Notes under the pieces: model-generated
The model's input: only the letters and a program-made list of their open reading frames with translations
Database searches by the model: none
What the model was told of the DNA's origin: nothing
Shown: one piece after another, positions 26,089 to 31,910 of the stretch
How positions within the stretch are numbered: the stretch's first letter is position 1
Layout: the number at the start of each line of letters is the position of its first letter
From: Bacteroidales bacterium
GTDB taxonomy: Bacteria; Bacteroidota; Bacteroidia; Bacteroidales; FEN-979
Direction: 5' to 3'
Length of the DNA stretch: 32,039 nucleotides
Assembly (NCBI GenBank): GCA_023229525.1
Contig: JALNZC010000045.1
Location: 1-32,039 of the forward strand
Position numbers and translations under genes: made by a program

Positions 26089-26093
26089 GGAGG
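26089..26093 (+). promoter_or_regulatory. Strong Shine-Dalgarno of the first BMC-H gene
   Basis: GGAGG, 7 nt before the ATG at 26101. Such a sequence is unusual in Bacteroidetes, which mostly lack Shine-Dalgarno signals; a similar AGGAGA precedes the second BMC-H gene (27055-27060). Confidence 0.6.
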
Positions 26094-26100
26094 AAAGAGT

Positions 26101-26409
26101 ATGGAAAATAATGAAATGAAGGCTCTGGGAATGATAGAAACCAGAGGCTTTACAGCAATGGTCGAAGCATCGGATGCCATGGTAAAGGCTGCAAAAGTGG
26201 ATCTGATAGGTTATGAAAAAATTGGTGGCGGCTATGTAACTGCAATTGTCCGTGGTGATGTTGCTGCAGTTCGCGCTGCCGTGGATGCCGGAATCAGGGC
26301 TGCCGAAAAAGTGGGAGAAATTGTCTCTTCCCATGTTATACCCCGGCCTCATGAAAATGTCGATATTGCTTTACCATTGGGTGGAAAAACAACTAAGAAA
26401 GGGAAATAA
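26101..26409 (+). CDS. BMC-H shell protein (PduA/EutM-like), copy 1
   Basis: The 102-residue protein is a single-domain Pfam00936 shell protein that forms hexagonal tiles of a bacterial microcompartment. Hallmarks are ALGMIETRGFTAMVEASDAM, the pore loop YEKIGGGYV, the VRGDVAAVRAAVDAG helix and SSHVIPRPHENV at the end of the fold. The pore triplet is Gly-Gly-Gly, compared with G-S-G in PduA, which suggests a slightly wider or less polar pore. It is the first gene of an 11-gene operon and differs at only about 10 of 87 core residues from the second BMC-H at 27068. The strong ribosome-binding site suits the high copy number needed for hexamers. Confidence 0.95.
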   Translation: MENNEMKALGMIETRGFTAMVEASDAMVKAAKVDLIGYEKIGGGYVTAIVRGDVAAVRAAVDAGIRAAEKVGEIVSSHVIPRPHENVDIALPLGGKTTKKGK

Positions 26410-26411
26410 CC

Positions 26412-27035
26412 ATGATTGATTTAAGGACATATGTTTTTCTTGATTCATTACAGTTACAGATGGCCTCTTATTTATCAACTGTATCAAGAGGGTATCTTCC
26501 CGTTGCCGGGCAGGCATGCTGCATAATAGAAATAGCCCCCGGAATTGAGATTAATACGCTCACCGACATTGCATTGAAGGCAACACATGTAACACCTGGC
26601 ATGCAGGTCGTTGAAAGAGCCTATGGTATGCTGGAAGTTCATTCCGATAGCCAGGGAGATACCAGAATGGCCGGGGAGGCAGTGTTGAAAGCCATCGATA
26701 AAATTGAATATGACAGAATTAAACCCAGAATCCTTACAAGCCAGTTAATTAAAAATGTGGAAGATCATCATGCACAGCTGATCAACAGAACCAGAATGGG
26801 CATGATGTTGCTGAGAGGCGACACCTTGTTCGTGCTTGAAGTTGAGCCGGCCGGATACGCATACTATGCTGCAAATGAAGCTGAAAAAGCAGCGCATATC
26901 AATATTATTGATGTAATGGGATTTGGAAAATTCGGAAGGGTATACATCGGAGGTGAAGAAGCCGAGGTGCTGGAATGCAAAACTATTGTAGAAAAACGTC
27001 TGGCCGAAATATCCGGAAGGGAAGAATACAAATAA
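26412..27035 (+). CDS. BMC-T shell protein (tandem BMC domain, trimer-forming)
   Basis: The 207-residue protein has about twice the length of a BMC-H and two structurally similar halves. The first half is recognised by DIALKATHVTPGMQVVERAYGMLEVHSD. The second half carries the BMC-like AANEAEKAAHINIIDVMGFG, then GRVYIGGEEAEVLECKTIVE. Tandem BMC proteins form pseudohexameric trimers, often with larger gated pores that pass bulky substrates or cofactors. It begins 2 bp after copy 1 of BMC-H. Its sequence is far from PduT, PduB or EutL, so its subtype is inferred from length, halves and context. Confidence 0.8.
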   Translation: MIDLRTYVFLDSLQLQMASYLSTVSRGYLPVAGQACCIIEIAPGIEINTLTDIALKATHVTPGMQVVERAYGMLEVHSDSQGDTRMAGEAVLKAIDKIEYDRIKPRILTSQLIKNVEDHHAQLINRTRMGMMLLRGDTLFVLEVEPAGYAYYAANEAEKAAHINIIDVMGFGKFGRVYIGGEEAEVLECKTIVEKRLAEISGREEYK

Positions 27036-27067
27036 AAATAAATATCTATTAAAAAGGAGAAATACTT

Positions 27068-27373
27068 ATGAATGATCACACGTCAGAAGCATTGGGAATG
27101 ATAGAAACCAGAGGTTTTACCGCTATGGTGGAAGCATCGGATGCCATGGTCAAAGCGGCCAGGGTAGAGTTGATCGGCTATGAAAAAATCGGAGGAGGAT
27201 ATGTCACTGCCGTGGTTCGCGGTGATGTTGCCTCTGTGAGGGCTGCAGTCGATGCAGGAGTTCAGGCCGCACAAAAAGTCGGGGAACTCGTTTCATCGCA
27301 TGTAATTCCACGGCCACATCAAAACGTTGACAGCGCTTTGCCATTGGGAAGAGGAATCCCAAAAAAATCATAA
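27068..27373 (+). CDS. BMC-H shell protein, copy 2
   Basis: A 101-residue hexameric shell protein nearly identical to copy 1 (about 88% over the fold). The changes are mostly conservative (K/R, D/E, I/V) and concentrated at the outer helix and the C-terminal tail, which here ends in RGIPKKS. The pore loop KIGGGYV is unchanged. An AGGAGA Shine-Dalgarno lies 7 nt upstream. The paralogues probably form the main facets, alone or as mixed hexamers; the different tails may tune facet contacts or cargo binding. Confidence 0.95.
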   Translation: MNDHTSEALGMIETRGFTAMVEASDAMVKAARVELIGYEKIGGGYVTAVVRGDVASVRAAVDAGVQAAQKVGELVSSHVIPRPHQNVDSALPLGRGIPKKS

Positions 27374-27400
27374 ATCATAAATCTAAAATCGTAAATAAAA
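27371..27400 (+). repeat. Short AAATC-type intergenic repeat inside the operon
   Basis: Between the second BMC-H and the first BMC-P genes lies a run of (C/T)ATAAATC, (C)TAAAATCG and TAAATA units. It resembles small intergenic repeats such as the ATCCTG array at 115-175. No Shine-Dalgarno is present for the gene that follows. Confidence 0.5.
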
Positions 27401-27697
27401 ATGGTTTTAGCACGGGTGGTCGGAACTGTCGTTTCCAGTCATAAGTCCCAGAAAATAGAAGGGATTAAGTTTTTACTTCTTGAAAAAATCGACCCTGCGA
27501 CAATGAAAGGTAAAGGTGACTTTATTGTTTCCATGGATAGTGTTGGCGCCGGATTGGGTGAAATTGTATTTTACGTTTCCGGAAGCAGTGCCAGATATAC
27601 CGATGTGACTGAAGGAAAGCCCTCTGATTCTGCCGTTATAGCCATTGTAGACTATATCGAAAAAGATGGGGTTTATACCTATGAGAAAAACAAGTAA
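27401..27697 (+). CDS. BMC-P pentameric vertex protein, copy 1 (EutN/CcmL family)
   Basis: The 98-residue Pfam03319 protein would cap the five-fold vertices of the shell. Family signs are the start MVLARVVGTVVSSHK, LLLEKIDP, the DSVGAGLGEIVFYVSGSSAR segment and the VIAIVDYIE end. It is one of four BMC-P proteins in this operon; 7 bp separate it from copy 2. Confidence 0.93.
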   Translation: MVLARVVGTVVSSHKSQKIEGIKFLLLEKIDPATMKGKGDFIVSMDSVGAGLGEIVFYVSGSSARYTDVTEGKPSDSAVIAIVDYIEKDGVYTYEKNK

Positions 27698-27704
27698 TTG
27701 AAAA

Positions 27705-27992
27705 ATGAACCTTGGTAAAGTAGTCGGAACTGTTGTTTGCAGTTCAAAAAATGATGGTATAAGTGGAGCACGTTACCTTCTGATAGATAAAACGAATCAA
27801 CGCGGTGAAAAAAAAGGCGATTACTTAGTAGCGCTCGATCTCATAGGAGCCGGTTATAATGAAATGGTGTTGATCACTGAAGGCAGTCCTTCAAGAGAAA
27901 CCCCGCTTACAGTGAATAAACCCTTTGATGCATTGGTCGTGGGTATTGTTGATTTGATAGATGAAAATAATAAGGTTATATACAGGAAGTAA
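27705..27992 (+). CDS. BMC-P pentameric vertex protein, copy 2
   Basis: A 95-residue EutN/CcmL-family protein: MNLGKVVGTVVCSSKN start, LIDKTNQ, ALDLIGAGYNEMVLITEGSPSR and the VVGIVDLIDE end. It is clearly diverged from copy 1, so the pair is not a fresh duplication. Confidence 0.92.
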   Translation: MNLGKVVGTVVCSSKNDGISGARYLLIDKTNQRGEKKGDYLVALDLIGAGYNEMVLITEGSPSRETPLTVNKPFDALVVGIVDLIDENNKVIYRK

Positions 27993-28011
27993 TAAGGAAT
28001 AGGTGGAATTA

Positions 28012-28554
28012 ATGGTTTTGGGCGTATTGGAGTATAGCAGTATTGCTATCGGAATAAAAGCACTGGATGAAATGGTAAAAATAGCGCCAATCAAAATCAT
28101 TGAGGCAAGGACTATTTGTCCTGGGAAATATCTGATTGTATTTAGTGGGGATGTGGCATCTGTTGAATATTCCTTTAACAAGGGTTGCGAAATCGGTAAA
28201 GATTTTATTGTCGACAGTTTATTTCTTCCAAGGGTTCATCCTGATGTTGTACCTGCCATTGGAAAAATTGTTACCACTGATGATTGGAATGCCATTGGAA
28301 TAATAGAAACCTTGTCCGTAGTATCAAGTATTGAAGCCGGAGACCAGGCAGCAAAAACAGGCAATGTGAAAATAATTGAAATACGACTTGCCATCGGTTT
28401 TGGTGGTAAATCATATGTTAAATTGCTGGGCGCTCTTGATGCACTGGAAGTGGCTCTGGAAGCAGGAACTGAAAAAGCGCGGTCAAAAGAACTTCTGTGT
28501 ATGGCGACCTTGATCCCGCAACCGCACCATGAAATAAAACCATATTTCCTTTAA
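28012..28554 (+). CDS. PduT-like BMC-T shell protein with probable Fe-S pore cysteine
   Basis: The 180-residue protein has two BMC domains: residues 1-88 (GVLEYSSIAIGIKALDEM, FSGDVASVEYSFNKG) and about 91-180 (AIGIIETLSVVSSIEAGDQA, GALDALEVALEAG, ATLIPQPHHEI). The first domain holds the TICPGKY motif; its cysteine (C36) aligns with PduT Cys38, which binds a [4Fe-4S] cluster at the trimer centre. This suggests electron transfer or redox exchange through the shell, in keeping with the NAD-dependent dehydrogenase encoded next. A GTG at 28003 would add three residues; the ATG at 28012 fits the family start better. Confidence 0.9.
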   Translation: MVLGVLEYSSIAIGIKALDEMVKIAPIKIIEARTICPGKYLIVFSGDVASVEYSFNKGCEIGKDFIVDSLFLPRVHPDVVPAIGKIVTTDDWNAIGIIETLSVVSSIEAGDQAAKTGNVKIIEIRLAIGFGGKSYVKLLGALDALEVALEAGTEKARSKELLCMATLIPQPHHEIKPYFL

Positions 28555-28569
28555 CAGGCGACTAAAACC

Positions 28570-29985
28570 ATGGAGAATCTGGAAAAAAACATACGCCAGT
28601 TGGTTCAGGAAGTCATCAAAGACATGAACCTCTATCCTGCGAAAGAAGTCAATTCTAAAAATGCTGGTGTGTTTACTAATATCAACGATGCCATACGTGC
28701 CGCCGGATTGGCTTTCAGGGAGTTGAGCAAACTAACCCTGGAAACGCGCAAAAATATTATCGCCAATATCCGGAAAACATCCCTGGCTAATAACGAGATA
28801 GTCTCCCGGATGGCATGTGAAGAAACAGGGCTTGGACGTTGGCAAGATAAGGTCGTTAAAAATGAACTTGGAATTCATAAAACTCCCGGGGTCGAAGATA
28901 TTGTCTCCGAATCTTATTCTGATGACGATGGATTAACCCTTGTGGAAAGAGCTCCTTATGGAGTTATCGGTTCAATTACACCAAGTACAAACCCCGTGGT
29001 GACCATTATCAGCAATAGTATTGGTATGATTGCGGCCGGAAATGCTGTTGTATTCAATCCACATCCTTCGGCAAAAAAGGTGTCTGCCTGGCTGATCAGT
29101 CTTCTTAATAATGCAACCATCGAAGCAGGCGGACCTCCGAATCTTCTTGTTTGTATTGATGAACCAACCCTTAATTCTGCCAAAGACCTGATGTCACATC
29201 CGGATATTGCTATCCTTGTTGTCACGGGTGGTCCCGCTGTGGTCAGGGTTGCGATGAACAGCGGAAAAAAGGTCATTGCTGCCGGACCCGGAAATCCTCC
29301 TTGTGTGGTAGATGAAACGGCTGATCTGGCCAAAGCTGGAAGAGATATCGTAAATGGCGCCAGCTTTGATAACAATGTTATTTGTATTTGCGAAAAAGAA
29401 ATCATCGTTGTAGCCTCTGTCGCCGATCGGTTAAAAGAAGAATTGAAGAAAAACGGAGCCTATGAATTAAATGATGATCAGATAAAAAAAATAACCGAAC
29501 TCGTTATCTGTGACTCAGGAGGTCCGGGAAAAGAAGGAGCTGCAGAGAAGAAATATGTAGGTAAAAACGCTGATTTTATTGCCAGGGAAATCGGACTTAC
29601 GGTTCCTCAATCTACGCGACTTTTGCTTTGCGAAGTCGGAAGGGAACATCCCCTGGTGTGGACAGAACAGCTGACACCTGTAATGCCTTTGGTACGAGTT
29701 AAAGATTGTGATGCAGCCATTGATCTGGCAGTGGAATGTGAACATGGGTTCAGGCATACAGCCATAATGCACTCCCTTAACATTGCCAAACTTAGCAAAA
29801 TGGCAAAAGCGATGAATTGCTCGATTTTTATCAAAAATGGCCCCAGTTATGCAGGTCTGGGTCATGGTGGCGCTGGTTTTGCATCTTTCACAATTGCAAG
29901 TCCTACGGGAGAAGGCGTAACGAGAGCCAGGACTTTCACCAGGGAAAGACGTTGTACTTTGGTTGATTATTTCAGGATTATATGA
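28570..29985 (+). CDS. CoA-acylating aldehyde dehydrogenase (PduP/EutE-like) with encapsulation peptide
   Basis: Oxidises an aldehyde with NAD+ and CoA to the acyl-CoA inside the microcompartment; with DeoC as partner the expected substrate is acetaldehyde. The 471-residue protein matches the PduP/EutE family in length and motifs: ERAPYGVIGSITPSTNP, VVFNPHPSAKK, AAGPGNPPCVVD, and the catalytic cysteine C272 in FDNNVICICEKE (aligned with NNLPC in PduP). It ends in RRCTLVDYFRII. Residues 1-19 (MENLEKNIRQLVQEVIKDM) form an amphipathic helix followed by a linker, the form of an encapsulation peptide that binds the inner shell face. The stop overlaps the next BMC-P gene (ATGA). Confidence 0.94.
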   Translation: MENLEKNIRQLVQEVIKDMNLYPAKEVNSKNAGVFTNINDAIRAAGLAFRELSKLTLETRKNIIANIRKTSLANNEIVSRMACEETGLGRWQDKVVKNELGIHKTPGVEDIVSESYSDDDGLTLVERAPYGVIGSITPSTNPVVTIISNSIGMIAAGNAVVFNPHPSAKKVSAWLISLLNNATIEAGGPPNLLVCIDEPTLNSAKDLMSHPDIAILVVTGGPAVVRVAMNSGKKVIAAGPGNPPCVVDETADLAKAGRDIVNGASFDNNVICICEKEIIVVASVADRLKEELKKNGAYELNDDQIKKITELVICDSGGPGKEGAAEKKYVGKNADFIAREIGLTVPQSTRLLLCEVGREHPLVWTEQLTPVMPLVRVKDCDAAIDLAVECEHGFRHTAIMHSLNIAKLSKMAKAMNCSIFIKNGPSYAGLGHGGAGFASFTIASPTGEGVTRARTFTRERRCTLVDYFRII

Positions 29986-30260
29986 AATTAGGAAGAGTTA
30001 CCGGCAGAGTGGTAAGTACCCGGAAAGTGGAATCATTTGAAGGGATCAAACTGCTTCTTGTACAACCGGTTGATGAAAATTCAATCCCCTATGGCGATCC
30101 CCTTGTTGCATTCGACACCATCCAGTCGGGAACCGGTGATCTGATCTATTACGAAACAAGTAAAGAAGCGGGAAGGGTTTTGGAAACACTGATGAATCCC
30201 TGTGATGCTGCAATCGTTGGAATAGTAGACAACATTTTTTCCGAAGATAAAAAAAGATGA
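29982..30260 (+). CDS. BMC-P pentameric vertex protein, copy 3
   Basis: A 92-residue EutN/CcmL-family protein: MKLGRVTGRVVSTRKV start, LLLVQPVDE, AFDTIQSGTGDLIYYETSKEAGR and the AIVGIVDNIF end. It overlaps the dehydrogenase stop and the start of copy 4 by 4 bp each, so the three are translationally coupled. Confidence 0.92.
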   Translation: MKLGRVTGRVVSTRKVESFEGIKLLLVQPVDENSIPYGDPLVAFDTIQSGTGDLIYYETSKEAGRVLETLMNPCDAAIVGIVDNIFSEDKKR

Positions 30261-30538
30261 TACTGGCAAAAGTTACCGGAAATGTAGTTTCTACCATTAA
30301 AGCCATTGGGTATGAATCAAGAAAGATTTTGATCGTTCAACCCATCGATCCTGACGGCAAATCCAAAGGGAAATCTTTTCTTGCTGTAGATACAGTTCAG
30401 GCCGGCATTGGAGATATCGTACTGATCTTGGAAGAGGGAGGTTCTGCCAGATTGATCCTGGATGAACCGGGTACCTTTACAATTAAAGCTGTCATAGCCG
30501 GAATCGTGGATGAAATTCAATATGATTCTAATTTCTGA
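30257..30538 (+). CDS. BMC-P pentameric vertex protein, copy 4
   Basis: A 93-residue EutN/CcmL-family protein: MILAKVTGNVVSTIKA start, ILIVQPIDPDGK, AVDTVQAGIGDIVLILEEGGSAR and the VIAGIVDEIQ end. It is closest in layout to copy 3 (shared VQP-D and DT-Q-G-GD motifs) but has a different tip of the last loop. Confidence 0.92.
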   Translation: MILAKVTGNVVSTIKAIGYESRKILIVQPIDPDGKSKGKSFLAVDTVQAGIGDIVLILEEGGSARLILDEPGTFTIKAVIAGIVDEIQYDSNF

Positions 30539-30569
30539 TTAGTTGAGAAAGATAAAAAAATACAGACAC

Positions 30570-31070
30570 ATGATTGGGGGTAAGGATACACAAGTTGGAA
30601 TGAATGCACAAATTCATGTAAGAGGTGTAGCCATCGGCGCTGATCACGGATCTTACGATGCAAAGGAGACATTGAAACGGTATCTCGAGAGTGCAGGATA
30701 TAAATTGGTGGATGTAGGAACAAACAATAGCACGCTAAAAGTGGATTATCCTGATTTTGCCGTTGCAGTAGCCAGAAAAGTCGTGAGCGGTGAATGTGAA
30801 CGCGGAATCATGCTGGATGCTGCAGGTATCGGTTCTTCAATGGTCTGTAACAAAGTTCATGGCGTAAGGGCGGCTTTATGCTGGAGTATAAAAACCATCC
30901 TCAACAGTCGCGAACATAATAATGCGAATGTATTGACCATGGGCACGGCACAACATCTCCCTGAAGAATTATGTTCCATGGCAAAACTATGGCTTGAAAC
31001 AAAATTTGAAGGCGGACGGCACTGGCCGAGGATCAATAAAATGATGTCAATAGAAAGAGAAGGAAAATAA
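30570..31070 (+). CDS. RpiB/LacAB-family sugar-phosphate isomerase, BMC-associated
   Basis: The 166-residue product (from the ATG at 30570; TTG 30543 and ATG 30600 are alternatives) has the RpiB fold: AIGADHGSYDAKETLKRYL, VDVGTNNSTLKVDYPDFA, GIGSSMVCNKVHGVRAALCW and REHNNANVLTMG. RpiB-type enzymes interconvert aldose and ketose phosphates. The active-site Cys of canonical RpiB (in ICGTGIG) is replaced by Asp (LDAAGIG, D83), while the histidine in REHNN is kept. It may therefore use another base, act on another sugar phosphate, or be a binding protein. It lies 1 bp before deoC, within the BMC operon, and is probably cargo, but no clear encapsulation helix is seen. Confidence 0.85.
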   Translation: MIGGKDTQVGMNAQIHVRGVAIGADHGSYDAKETLKRYLESAGYKLVDVGTNNSTLKVDYPDFAVAVARKVVSGECERGIMLDAAGIGSSMVCNKVHGVRAALCWSIKTILNSREHNNANVLTMGTAQHLPEELCSMAKLWLETKFEGGRHWPRINKMMSIEREGK

Positions 31071-31071
31071 A

Positions 31072-31869
31072 ATGGATCAAAATGAATTGATTGACAGAAT
31101 TACGAAAGAAGTAATTCAAAGACTTAACCAAAAGCCGGAAACCCATGAAAAACAAAAACAAGGTGATATTCCTGTTTCATCTTCAACCCCCAGGATTTCG
31201 GCTGCGGAACTGGCAGGAATTATAGACCATACCTTATTAAGACCCGAAGCTGTAATTTCCCAATTTGAACAACTTTGCAATGAAGCCGTTAAATTTAAAT
31301 TCAAGTCTGTTTGTGTAAACTCTTCATGGATTTCTTTTGTGGCGAAAAAACTCCGGGGAACAGGCGTTAAAATATGTTCCGTTATTGGTTTCCCCCTGGG
31401 TGAAATGGATACACGGAGTAAAGCATTTGAAGCAAGGAATGCCCTTGGGAATGGGGCTGATGAATTGGACATGGTGATCAATGTGGGCGCTTTGAAATCC
31501 GGAAACTTGAAACTGGTTGAAGAAGATATCAGGGCAATTAAAAGGGCTTGCAGGAGCACCACAATTTTAAAGGTGATCCTGGAGACAGGATTGTTAACCG
31601 ATGAAGAAAAAATAGTTGCGTGTGAAATATCCCGAAAGGTTGGCGCTGATTTTGTTAAGACCAGCACCGGATTTTCAGGCAGTGGAGCTACGGTTCATGA
31701 TGTTGCTCTGATGCGCAGAATCGTCGGACCTGCAATGGGGGTCAAAGCCAGTGGCGGTATCAGAACTTTTGATCAAGCCGTGGCTTTGATCAATGCAGGC
31801 GCAAACAGACTTGGCTGTGGTTCCAGCGTAGCTGTCATCTCTGGTGCGGAATCGCAGGGAAATTATTAA
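31072..31869 (+). CDS. deoC: Deoxyribose-phosphate aldolase with N-terminal encapsulation peptide
   Basis: Cleaves 2-deoxy-D-ribose 5-phosphate to glyceraldehyde 3-phosphate and acetaldehyde. The 265-residue class I aldolase has all key residues: Asp133 in ELDMVIN, Schiff-base Lys196 in ADFVKTSTG, and Lys225 in GVKASGGIRT. Compared with housekeeping DeoC (about 220 residues) it has an extra N-terminus: an amphipathic helix (MDQNELIDRITKEVIQRLNQ, 1-20) and a polar Ser/Gln-rich linker to about 42. This is the layout of a BMC encapsulation peptide. It would release the volatile, toxic acetaldehyde inside the shell next to the aldehyde dehydrogenase. It is the last operon gene visible before an IS-like end. 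Confidence 0.95.
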   Translation: MDQNELIDRITKEVIQRLNQKPETHEKQKQGDIPVSSSTPRISAAELAGIIDHTLLRPEAVISQFEQLCNEAVKFKFKSVCVNSSWISFVAKKLRGTGVKICSVIGFPLGEMDTRSKAFEARNALGNGADELDMVINVGALKSGNLKLVEEDIRAIKRACRSTTILKVILETGLLTDEEKIVACEISRKVGADFVKTSTGFSGSGATVHDVALMRRIVGPAMGVKASGGIRTFDQAVALINAGANRLGCGSSVAVISGAESQGNY

Positions 31870-31910
31870 ATCCGGCTGATCGGATCTCTCTAAATTGAAG
31901 GAATTCCCGG

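Larger units (their letters stand above)
25278..26100. other. Long AT-rich intergenic region upstream of the BMC operon
   Basis: This 823-bp stretch contains a decayed transposase (about 25527-25790, minus strand), a -7 promoter element at 25989-25996, and otherwise AT-rich sequence in which I see no gene. A 92-codon plus-strand frame at 25597-25875 is antisense to the transposase remnant and is not believed. Confidence 0.6.

Noticed and set aside
26101..27373. Carboxysome (CcmK-type) interpretation of the shell genes
   Set aside because: No RuBisCO or carbonic anhydrase is present; the enzymes are aldolase, isomerase and aldehyde dehydrogenase, which indicate a catabolic metabolosome.
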